DNA of 46,105 nt from an uncultured Prevotella sp. GTDB taxonomy: Bacteria; Bacteroidota; Bacteroidia; Bacteroidales; Bacteroidaceae. The translations under genes and the position numbers were made by a program. Positions 40,586 to 46,105 of the stretch are shown piece after piece; position 1 is the stretch's first letter, and every line of letters begins with the position of its first letter. Location of the stretch: positions 1 to 46,105 of the forward strand of contig CAMJDL010000023.1 of assembly GCA_946404405.1 (NCBI GenBank). Reading direction: 5' to 3'. The notes under the pieces were generated by a model that was not told the origin of the DNA, searched no databases, and saw only the letters and a list, made by a program, of their open reading frames with translations.

Positions 40586-40950
40586 TGCAATTAAAGGTAA
40601 TTGATATTGAGTTCTCCGTATGTAAGGTTGAAGACTATTCGGGGATTGACCTGAACCAGGAAAATGTGTTCACAGGTTCTACTGATGAAGAGAAATCACT
40701 TGTATGCCCGGTTTCTTTAGTTCCAGACAACACCACCCAGCGTGAGGATGGCTGGAGGGCGTTTCGCATAGAAGGTGTTCTTGACTTCTCTCTCATCGGG
40801 ATTCTTGCTAAGATTTCCACTTGTCTTGCAGAAAGCGGAATCGGCATTTTTGCCATATCAACCTTCAATACGGACTATATACTCACAAAGTCAGAAAACT
40901 TTGAGCGGGCATTAATGGCCCTGACAGAAGCAGGATATACAATCGAATGA
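40582..40950 (+). CDS. ACT domain-containing protein
   Basis: The 122-residue protein resembles the small two-ACT (CASTOR/ACT_7-like) family. An N-terminal part with CKVEDYSGID and LVCP, then WRAFRIEGVLDFSLIGILAK and AESGIGIFAISTFNTDYILT, form the conserved ligand-binding face. Such proteins bind amino acids and may regulate enzymes; the partner is unknown. It overlaps both neighbours by 4 bp. Confidence 0.85.
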   Translation: MMQLKVIDIEFSVCKVEDYSGIDLNQENVFTGSTDEEKSLVCPVSLVPDNTTQREDGWRAFRIEGVLDFSLIGILAKISTCLAESGIGIFAISTFNTDYILTKSENFERALMALTEAGYTIE

Positions 40951-41600
40951 AAAGAATGAAGATAATATTGACAGGAGCCACAGGCTATGTGGGAGAAGGA
41001 ACGCTTCTTGAACTGCTGAAAGTTGATGCCGTAGAAAAGGTATTATCCGTCAGCAGAAAACCAACAGGCATCAAGCATGAGAAGTTGGAAGAGTATCTGG
41101 TTTCAGACTTTATGCAGTTGAAGGAAGGTGACGAGCACTTCAAGGGCTACGATGCCGTATTCTTTATTGCCGGTATAACATCTGTAGGTACGCCAAAGGA
41201 TGTGTATGTGCGTATCTCCCAGGAGATCCCTTCGCATTTTGCAGACATCATGCCCGACAAGGAACGGATGACCTTCATATATCTGAGCGGTGCAGGTACA
41301 AGTCCTGACGGCAAGCAGTTCTGGCAGCAGGTCAAGAGCAAGACCGAAGCAGATATACAAACAAAGGGTTTCAAACGCACTTTCGGTTTCAGACCTGCAA
41401 TAATGAAGTGGGCAAAAGGACAGAAGCATATCCAAACAATGCAATATGCCTTCATCGTATTCTATCCATTGATACGTCTCTTTGGCCAGGCCAACAATAT
41501 GAAAGAAATAGCACTATCTCAACTCGTTCTTGCGCGTGATGGCTATCATAAGTTTGCCATCGAGGCAAAGGACATAACTAAGTTGGCAAAGAAGTACTAA
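40947..41600 (+). CDS. NAD(P)-binding epimerase/dehydratase-like protein
   Basis: The 217-residue protein has a Rossmann start KIILTGATGYVGEGTLLELL with the TGxxGxxG motif, then VFFIAGITSVGTPKD and FIYLSGAGTS with the catalytic-type serine. The YxxxK pair is replaced by FWQQVKSKTE, so classical SDR chemistry is unlikely; it looks like an atypical short SDR (NmrA/YwnB-like). The start may be ATG 40947 (overlapping the ACT gene) or the second ATG four codons on. Confidence 0.82.
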   Translation: MKRMKIILTGATGYVGEGTLLELLKVDAVEKVLSVSRKPTGIKHEKLEEYLVSDFMQLKEGDEHFKGYDAVFFIAGITSVGTPKDVYVRISQEIPSHFADIMPDKERMTFIYLSGAGTSPDGKQFWQQVKSKTEADIQTKGFKRTFGFRPAIMKWAKGQKHIQTMQYAFIVFYPLIRLFGQANNMKEIALSQLVLARDGYHKFAIEAKDITKLAKKY

Positions 41601-41602
41601 GT

Positions 41603-41971
41603 ATGAACATCGAACAAGTACGAGAATACACGTTGTCACTCTTAGGTGTGACTGAAGACCAGCCGTTTGGCGATGACATTATCACCTTCCGACTGGAAGG
41701 CAAGATATTCGTCTGCCTTTGGTTAGGTGGTGGTAAATATGACATGAAGGACGGCGAGCCAAGACTTGCCCTAAAGTTATTACCAGAAAGGAATGAGGAA
41801 CTTCGAGCGCAATTTCCTGCAGTAACTCCTGCATACCACTGGAATAAGATGCATTGGAGCGATGTGTATTACGAGCAGTTGGATGATGTACAGGTCGAGG
41901 AATGGATCAAAGAGTCCTATCAACTTGTAGCATCCAAACTCCCAAAGGCTATCCGACAAAAGTATATATGA
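41603..41971 (+). CDS. MmcQ/YjbR family DNA-binding-fold protein
   Basis: The 122-residue protein has the CyaY-like double-wing fold pattern of MmcQ/YjbR: MNIEQVREYTLSLLGVTEDQ, PFGDDIITFRLEGKIFVCLW, then LALKLLPERNEELRAQFPAV and AYHWNKMHWSDVYY. The cellular role is not established. Its stop overlaps the start of the second TIGR04076 gene (ATGA). Confidence 0.9.
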   Translation: MNIEQVREYTLSLLGVTEDQPFGDDIITFRLEGKIFVCLWLGGGKYDMKDGEPRLALKLLPERNEELRAQFPAVTPAYHWNKMHWSDVYYEQLDDVQVEEWIKESYQLVASKLPKAIRQKYI

Positions 41972-42270
41972 GCAAAGTACGAATCACAGCTATACGTCAG
42001 ACGGTCTATCCTGACCTGATGGCAAAATATGAGAATCCCATCGAGCATACATGTGATGTCAAGGAGGGGCAGCAATGGATCTCTGAGAATGGTGAATGTC
42101 CCGAAGGGATGTGTCCTGCTGCATGGTACTCCATGCGAGAGTTCGTGGAATCGTTGGCCAGAGGCGAAGGGAACTTCTACGACGGCTGGATGAAAAACCC
42201 CATGAGTGCGATGATCAGCTGCAACGATGGTTTCCGTCCGTTCAGCTTCTATATTGAGGTGATTGAGTAA
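41968..42270 (+). CDS. TIGR04076 family protein, copy 2
   Basis: The start at ATG 41968 (ATGA overlap with the previous stop) gives 100 residues that begin MSKVRITAIRQTVYPDLMAK, nearly identical to the protein at 39240-39587. This copy ends at FYIEVIE and lacks the cysteine-containing tail of copy 1. Differences in DNA are mostly third-position changes, which argues for a duplication kept under selection. Both keep all conserved cysteines of the core. Confidence 0.85.
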   Translation: MSKVRITAIRQTVYPDLMAKYENPIEHTCDVKEGQQWISENGECPEGMCPAAWYSMREFVESLARGEGNFYDGWMKNPMSAMISCNDGFRPFSFYIEVIE

Positions 42271-42273
42271 TTA

Positions 42274-42390
42274 TCACTCAATCTTTATATCTTTTATGGC
42301 ATCAAGTGGGATTTTCTTCCCGTCTGTAAACTCGATGCACTTTTCACATTCATCGATTCGCTTGACATTGCCGGTATAAGTCTGATAGTT
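42274..42390 (-). pseudogene. C-terminal remnant of a YolD-like protein
   Basis: A minus-strand frame, one base out of phase with the polymerase ORF, encodes 38 residues ending in DGKKIPLDAIKDIKIE after YQTYTGNVKRID. This matches the conserved end of YolD-like proteins, which normally accompany Y-family polymerases. It has no start of its own. It is joined directly to the polymerase fragment, so the rest was deleted. Confidence 0.55.
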
Positions 42391-43108
42391 TCTCGGCTAT
42401 GCCGCGTCCTACACGCCAGAATTTGGTGAGAGGCCGGTAGTCCCAAAGCTCACGACGATACGACATTTCATCCAATTCTGCTATGCGCACACCGTCTTTG
42501 TCGGCTGGGGCTTTTTTGGCAACAATATCCATCGCTACCTTTGCCAGATACATATTCGTGCCGATGCCTGCCGTAGCCGTGATGCCCGTGGTTGCCAGAA
42601 CGTCACGGATCATCTTCATGGCTAATTCGTGAGCCGTCATCTTGTATGTGCCGAGATATGATGTCACATCCATAAACACCTCGTCGATACTATAGACATG
42701 AATATCCTCTGGCGCAATGTATTTCAGGTAGGTCTCATAGACCTTGGTACTCACCTCCATATAGTGAGCCATACGTGGCGGTGCAGCGATATAGTCGAGT
42801 TCGAGACTGGGATTAGCTTTCAGCTCAGGATCGTTGTACGATTTGCCCGTCATCCTCCAGCCCGCAGCCCTTTTGCGCTCGTTATTGACATCGCGCACTC
42901 TCTGAACCACCTCGAACAGTCGAGCACGTCCACCAATGCCGTATGCTTTCAGCGACGGAGAGACAGCCAGACAGATGGTTTTCTCCGTCCTCGACACGTC
43001 GGCCACGACGAGGTTTGTGGTCAGCGGGTCAAGTCCCCTGTCCACACACTCCACTGAAGCGTAGAACGACTTCAGGTCGATGGCAATATACGTGCGCTGC
43101 TCTGGCAT
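42350..43108 (-). pseudogene. Y-family DNA polymerase, C-terminally truncated
   Basis: The 252-residue ORF starts at ATG 43106-43108 and has the palm and fingers of UmuC/DinB-like polymerases: YIAIDLKSFYASVECVDRGL (metal aspartate and steric gate), the VYSIDEVFMDVTSYL catalytic loop, and GITATAGIGTNMYLAKVAMD. The thumb begins (WRVGRGIAEKL), but the frame then runs into unrelated residues and stops. Full-length relatives have about 400 or more residues with a little-finger domain and a clamp-binding tail, all missing here. It is therefore unlikely to work as a translesion polymerase. Confidence 0.8.
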
Positions 43109-43109
43109 A

Positions 43110-43646
43110 CTATCCTTCCTTTGAATCTTCTATCCACCAGAATTGCTTCAGTTCATTGGTAATATCATCCCAATCCTGAAGAGTGAACGTACCAGGTCCC
43201 GTCATCATCACAGTCATGGTAATGTCGCCATAACTCCTATAGACATCCGTATCACGGAAACCGTTGCGAAGATAGAAACCATGGCGGCGTCTGCGCTGTT
43301 CTGGATTGGGGCATGGGTCTTGGTATGAACTCTCCATGTCAAGAACCATAGCCTGGCCCTCATATTTCTTCAACAGCTGAGTCAGTATCTGCTGACCTCT
43401 ACCCTGCCCTCTCAGATCTTCACGGACGGCGAAATACCAGTACCAGTTAACGGCCTTTCGGGGATAGACGATGGTAAAGCCTATAAACTCCTCATTATCA
43501 TAGTATGCTGTGAAATCCAGTGACATCTTGTAGATCAGCCGCATCAGGTCATCCCAGGGAATCTGTTCATCCTCAGGAAAAGCCGTCTGATAGAGCCGCT
43601 TTATATGCTCATCAACGTTAGCCGCTGTTATTCTTCTTTCTGTCAT
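43110..43646 (-). CDS. GNAT family N-acetyltransferase
   Basis: The 178-residue protein has a recognisable acetyl-CoA motif (FAVREDLRGQGRGQQILTQL) and a motif B region (RRRRHGFYLRNGFRDTDVYR). The first 70 residues (AFPEDEQIPWDDLMRLIYKM and DNEEFIGFTIVYP) are typical of GNATs of Bacteroidales with unknown substrate. It lies one base upstream of the truncated polymerase and just downstream of the HAD-like gene, so the three form a minus-strand group. Confidence 0.85.
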   Translation of the reverse strand: MTERRITAANVDEHIKRLYQTAFPEDEQIPWDDLMRLIYKMSLDFTAYYDNEEFIGFTIVYPRKAVNWYWYFAVREDLRGQGRGQQILTQLLKKYEGQAMVLDMESSYQDPCPNPEQRRRRHGFYLRNGFRDTDVYRSYGDITMTVMMTGPGTFTLQDWDDITNELKQFWWIEDSKEG

Positions 43647-43647
43647 G

Positions 43648-44064
43648 TCAGAATCTCCCGACTGCTTCTATTACCTTTATCCAGTCTGTCTCTGACTCGA
43701 AGCCGAACTTATCATCTATCCCGACATTGAAATAGAGCTTGGCCTCGAAGTTCTGAAAACTTGTATTCCCTACTTCCGGATTTTCGTTGGCATAGTCGAA
43801 ATGGATGCCCTCTTCGGCAAAATGACTCCTGTATTCGGCCATCTTCTCATCGTAGCATCCGCTCCAGAGAATCAGGCAGATGTCCTCGCGGTTGGTCATC
43901 AGCTGCAGGGCTTCCCTCGAATACGGATAGTAGTCGTAGGACTCCTCATTTTCGTAACATGCACGCAAAATGGTGTCGTGAATATCCACTACCACGTAGA
44001 TCTTCTCCCAATTCTTCTCTGTCTTGCGGTTGAACGCCACTTCGAATGCCTTTGCTATATCCAT
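43648..44064 (-). CDS. HAD-like hydrolase family protein
   Basis: ATG 44062-44064 is chosen because the longer TTG-started frame to 44103 would begin inside the promoter (-7 TATCTTTG at 44101-44108, minus strand). The protein of 138 residues has a HAD-type first motif VVVDIHDTIL with DxxxT, a second-motif-like LILWSGC, and a fourth-motif-like GIDDKFGFESE. The nucleophile would be the first Asp of DIHDT. It is shorter than usual HAD phosphatases and lacks a cap. The substrate is unknown. Confidence 0.75.
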   Translation of the reverse strand: MDIAKAFEVAFNRKTEKNWEKIYVVVDIHDTILRACYENEESYDYYPYSREALQLMTNREDICLILWSGCYDEKMAEYRSHFAEEGIHFDYANENPEVGNTSFQNFEAKLYFNVGIDDKFGFESETDWIKVIEAVGRF

Positions 44065-44159
44065 ACCACTACAAATCCTAATAATTCCCAAAACTTCCTG
44101 CAAAGATAGTAATAATTCAGCATTTCTTGCTACTTTTGTACTCAGATTTAAGTGAATTT

Positions 44160-44804
44160 ATGCCAAAAGAGCGAAACAAGGCAGACGATTACCGCGAGAA
44201 AGCGTATCAGGGCGATACCAAGGCGATGAACAACCTTGGTGTCTGCTATGAGCGTGGCACTGGCGTAAAGATCAGCCTTGAACTGGCGTTTGACTGGTAT
44301 ATGAAAGCCGCCCAGCTCGATGATGTCTATGGTTGCTTCAATGTTGGCGAGTGTTACTATCACGGCAAAGGTGTGGAACCAGACCCTGTATTGGCATTTG
44401 AATGGTACATGAAGGCTGCCGACAAGGGTGATATGCAGTCACAGGTCAATGTGGCCAATGCCTATTACCTTGGTAATGGCATCGAGATGGATCACCACAA
44501 GGCTTTTCTCTGGTATCGCGAGGCCGCTTTCCAAGGACATGTCCTGTCACAGAAGAACTGTGGCGCAGCCTATTGGAATGGCGATGGTGTGGAGAAGAAC
44601 CTCGAAGAGTGTGTCTTTTGGTATGAACTGGCAGCCAATGGTGGCGATGCACAGGCACAGTTTGCCACAGGTTGGTTCCTGATGACTGGCACAGGCGTTC
44701 CGAAGGATGAGCACAAGGGGTTAAAGTGGATTCACAAGTCCACGTTCCAAGGCTATCAGCCTGCCATCGACTACTGCAAGGAACATAATCTGAAATGGTA
44801 TTGA
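44160..44804 (+). CDS. Sel1-repeat (TPR-like) protein
   Basis: The start at ATG 44160 (MPKERNKADDYREKAYQGDT) is preferred over a frame extension to 44127 that overlaps the -7 box TACTTTTG at 44131-44138. The 214-residue protein is built of about five Sel1-like repeats of about 36 residues (AMNNLGVCYERGTGVKISLE, AFEWYMKAADKGDMQSQVNV, AFLWYREAAFQGHVLSQKNC). It has no signal peptide, so it is a cytoplasmic protein-interaction scaffold of unknown partner. It leads the plus-strand run to the window end. Confidence 0.9.
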   Translation: MPKERNKADDYREKAYQGDTKAMNNLGVCYERGTGVKISLELAFDWYMKAAQLDDVYGCFNVGECYYHGKGVEPDPVLAFEWYMKAADKGDMQSQVNVANAYYLGNGIEMDHHKAFLWYREAAFQGHVLSQKNCGAAYWNGDGVEKNLEECVFWYELAANGGDAQAQFATGWFLMTGTGVPKDEHKGLKWIHKSTFQGYQPAIDYCKEHNLKWY

Positions 44805-44808
44805 GCGT

Positions 44809-45072
44809 ATGACACAGACGATTGTATATATCCTCATTGTTATCAATGTCCTGACTTTCGTTATCTATGGCATTGACAAGTGGAAGGCCAAGCAGGGTAG
44901 CTGGCGTATCTCAGAAGCCACTTTGCTAACACTCGCTGTCCTTGGAGGTAGTATCGGCGCATTATTGGGCATGCAAGTATGGCACCATAAGACGATGCAC
45001 AAGAAGTTCAAGTATGGTCTTCCGCTGATTCTGTTAGCTCAGATAGCCCTCATATATTTCATAAACAAATAA
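44809..45072 (+). CDS. DUF1294 family membrane protein
   Basis: The 87-residue protein has three hydrophobic segments and the DUF1294 signatures YGIDKWKAKQGSWRISEATL and LGGSIGALLGMQVWHHKTMH, then KKFKYGLPLI. These are small inner-membrane proteins of unknown function. It starts 4 bp after the Sel1 gene, so cotranscription is likely. Confidence 0.92.
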   Translation: MTQTIVYILIVINVLTFVIYGIDKWKAKQGSWRISEATLLTLAVLGGSIGALLGMQVWHHKTMHKKFKYGLPLILLAQIALIYFINK

Positions 45073-45079
45073 GAAACAA

Positions 45080-45517
45080 ATGACGATAGAAGAGTATCTG
45101 AATAAGCCATATTGGGTAATCGACATACTGCCCAAACAAGTGCCCGCCGATAGCAAAGGGCAGTACTTCAGGATTGAGAAATACTTTCTGGAGCATCCTC
45201 AGATTGACAACATCTACAGAAGGTTCACCAATATCCTGCTGAAGTTGAATTGCTATGAAGATATCGATGTGAGTCACGACGGTGAGGAATGGCTGACGAA
45301 TCCAGCCCCACATGAACTGGAGGCTGCACTATTGAAGTGTATGGCCGACAAACAGATGTTCTACATCATCCTGAAATCAGCCAATGCCCTGATAACAGTC
45401 AGCGAAGATGACACCTATATGACTGTCTATAATCCGACAGAGGAAGTGTTGGAGTTAATAGGCTCTTTGGCTAGTTCTGAGGGATTGTTTCTTTGGAGAC
45501 AAGAGATAAAGCAATAA
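45080..45517 (+). CDS. hypothetical protein
   Basis: The 145-residue soluble protein begins MTIEEYLNKPYWVIDILPKQ and is acidic with mixed helix and strand pattern (YFRIEKYFLEHPQIDNIYRR, LLKLNCYEDIDVSHDGEEW, YMTVYNPTEEVLELIGSLAS). No family is recognised. It starts 7 bp after the DUF1294 gene and belongs to the same gene string. Confidence 0.75.
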   Translation: MTIEEYLNKPYWVIDILPKQVPADSKGQYFRIEKYFLEHPQIDNIYRRFTNILLKLNCYEDIDVSHDGEEWLTNPAPHELEAALLKCMADKQMFYIILKSANALITVSEDDTYMTVYNPTEEVLELIGSLASSEGLFLWRQEIKQ

Positions 45518-45528
45518 AATATAATAAT

Positions 45529-46026
45529 ATGGATAGTTTTATTGAAGCATTATTAAGCGAAAAGACCGACAAAATACCCGACGAGTTCGATTGGTTTGAA
45601 CCACTCTTAGGCGACTGGGATTGTGACTATTTCGACGAGCCTTCTGAAGGCCACAAACGCCATGTTAAGGGGGAATGGCTATTCCGCAGGATATTGGAAG
45701 GAGCTGGCATACAAGACATATTCATATTTCCGTCGAGAGCCACCAAAGAGATCGCGCCGCAACCTGACGGTGAATATGGATCATCGTTCAGAATGTTCAA
45801 CAAAGCAGAAGGGCATTACGATGTCGTGTACACCTGCGACCATTCTATGAAAAGGCTGACTTTCACCAAACAAGGCGACAAACTCGTTGGAAAGGTTCTT
45901 TCCGAAGAAAACGCATATTGGATTTTCTCAGATATCACCGCCGATAGTTTCCATTGGGAAAACGTAAGGCTTTATAGTAATGGCGAGAAGAAGTTGGTAT
46001 GTGAGATATTCGGGAGAAGGATATGA
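45529..46026 (+). CDS. hypothetical protein, DUF1579/lipocalin-like
   Basis: ATG 45529 is preferred over an earlier in-frame start overlapping the previous gene. The protein of 165 residues has FEPLLGDWDCDYFDEP, HVKGEWLFRRILEGAGIQDI, and a strand series ending KLVCEIFGRRI, as in small calycin-like DUF1579 proteins with a WDC/GDW start motif. The ligand is unknown. The stop overlaps the start of the next gene (ATGA). Confidence 0.75.
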   Translation: MDSFIEALLSEKTDKIPDEFDWFEPLLGDWDCDYFDEPSEGHKRHVKGEWLFRRILEGAGIQDIFIFPSRATKEIAPQPDGEYGSSFRMFNKAEGHYDVVYTCDHSMKRLTFTKQGDKLVGKVLSEENAYWIFSDITADSFHWENVRLYSNGEKKLVCEIFGRRI

Positions 46027-46105
46027 CCCTGACCTACATCTTCCATAGTGGTTTCGTGCTGGAAACGGAGAAGTCCATCCTGATATTCGACTATTGGCTG
46101 GACTT
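46023..46105 (+). CDS. MBL-fold metallo-hydrolase, N-terminal fragment at window edge
   Basis: The frame from ATG 46023 (MTLTYIFHSGFVLETEKSIL, then IFDYWLD) continues past the window end. The HSGFVLE...LIFDYW opening is typical of the MBL-fold hydrolases found in Bacteroidales (first two beta-strands before the HxHxDH motif). The metal motif lies outside the window, so the call rests on this short start and on the coupling to the gene before it. Confidence 0.65.
   Translation, partial: MTLTYIFHSGFVLETEKSILIFDYWLD

Noticed and set aside
44065..44103. Upstream extension of the HAD-like gene from a TTG at 44103
   Set aside because: The extension overlaps the -7 promoter box at 44101-44108; ATG 44062-44064 fits better.
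1..46105. tRNA, rRNA, known riboswitches and an integrase attachment site
   Set aside because: None was recognised by eye on either strand; a covariance-model scan would be needed to exclude small or divergent ones.

Overview
The window reads as chromosome from a gut or rumen Prevotella-like member of the Bacteroidales. The grounds are Bacteroidetes-type promoters (a -33 TTTG and a -7 TAnnTTTG about 20 bp apart, mostly without Shine-Dalgarno sequences), two SusC/SusD pairs, many lipoproteins with SC or AC lipoboxes, and secreted proteins ending in the NGKK-type tail common in Prevotella. No rRNA, tRNA or CRISPR array was recognised.

Layout. 1-1828: the 5' part of an IS110-family element, with a probable bridge-RNA leader, abuts a VapE/VirE-type helicase gene. 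1818-7994: small accessory genes (SDR dehydrogenase, cation-efflux protein, GNAT, a VanX-like dipeptidase lipoprotein and a deleted KefC-type antiporter), several using near-identical divergent promoter cassettes. 8083-11879: a leftward fructan/sucrose operon of exo-type GH32, sugar permease and fructokinase. 12083-14047: a uracil permease and a secreted protein. 14164-16057: a VapE gene packaged between inverted sets of four 12-bp iterons, with a hairpin array on one side and a 57-nt hairpin on the other; it looks like an autonomous or self-mobilising unit. 16125-37345: a double fructan utilisation locus on the minus strand with secreted proteins, surface GH32, two DUF4960-type binding lipoproteins, two SusC/SusD pairs and two membrane-spanning regulators (periplasmic sugar-binding domain, TM helix, AraC HTH). 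37601-46105: compact, often ATGA-coupled small metabolic and repair genes, a duplicated TIGR04076 gene and a collapsed Y-family polymerase/YolD pair.

How it works together. Four promoters (the GH32-permease-kinase operon, the secreted-protein operon and both susC genes) carry the same architecture: a -7 box, 31 bp, a 6-bp half-site, 15 bp, and a second half-site. The half-sites therefore repeat every 21 bp, as expected for an AraC-type activator on direct repeats. The two regulators have the same SRVQLYRKVK segment in their HTH, so one fructose-responsive regulon probably joins surface capture (SusCD, DUF4960), surface cleavage (GH32 lipoprotein), periplasmic hydrolysis (GH32), uptake and phosphorylation.

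A second theme is repetition at small scale. Tandem 7-bp arrays of differing sequence lie inside four genes and directly before several start codons. Divergent promoter cassettes, the 57-nt hairpin and the TIGR04076 gene are also duplicated. All functional statements come from reading the sequence and from memory of protein families; no database search was possible.
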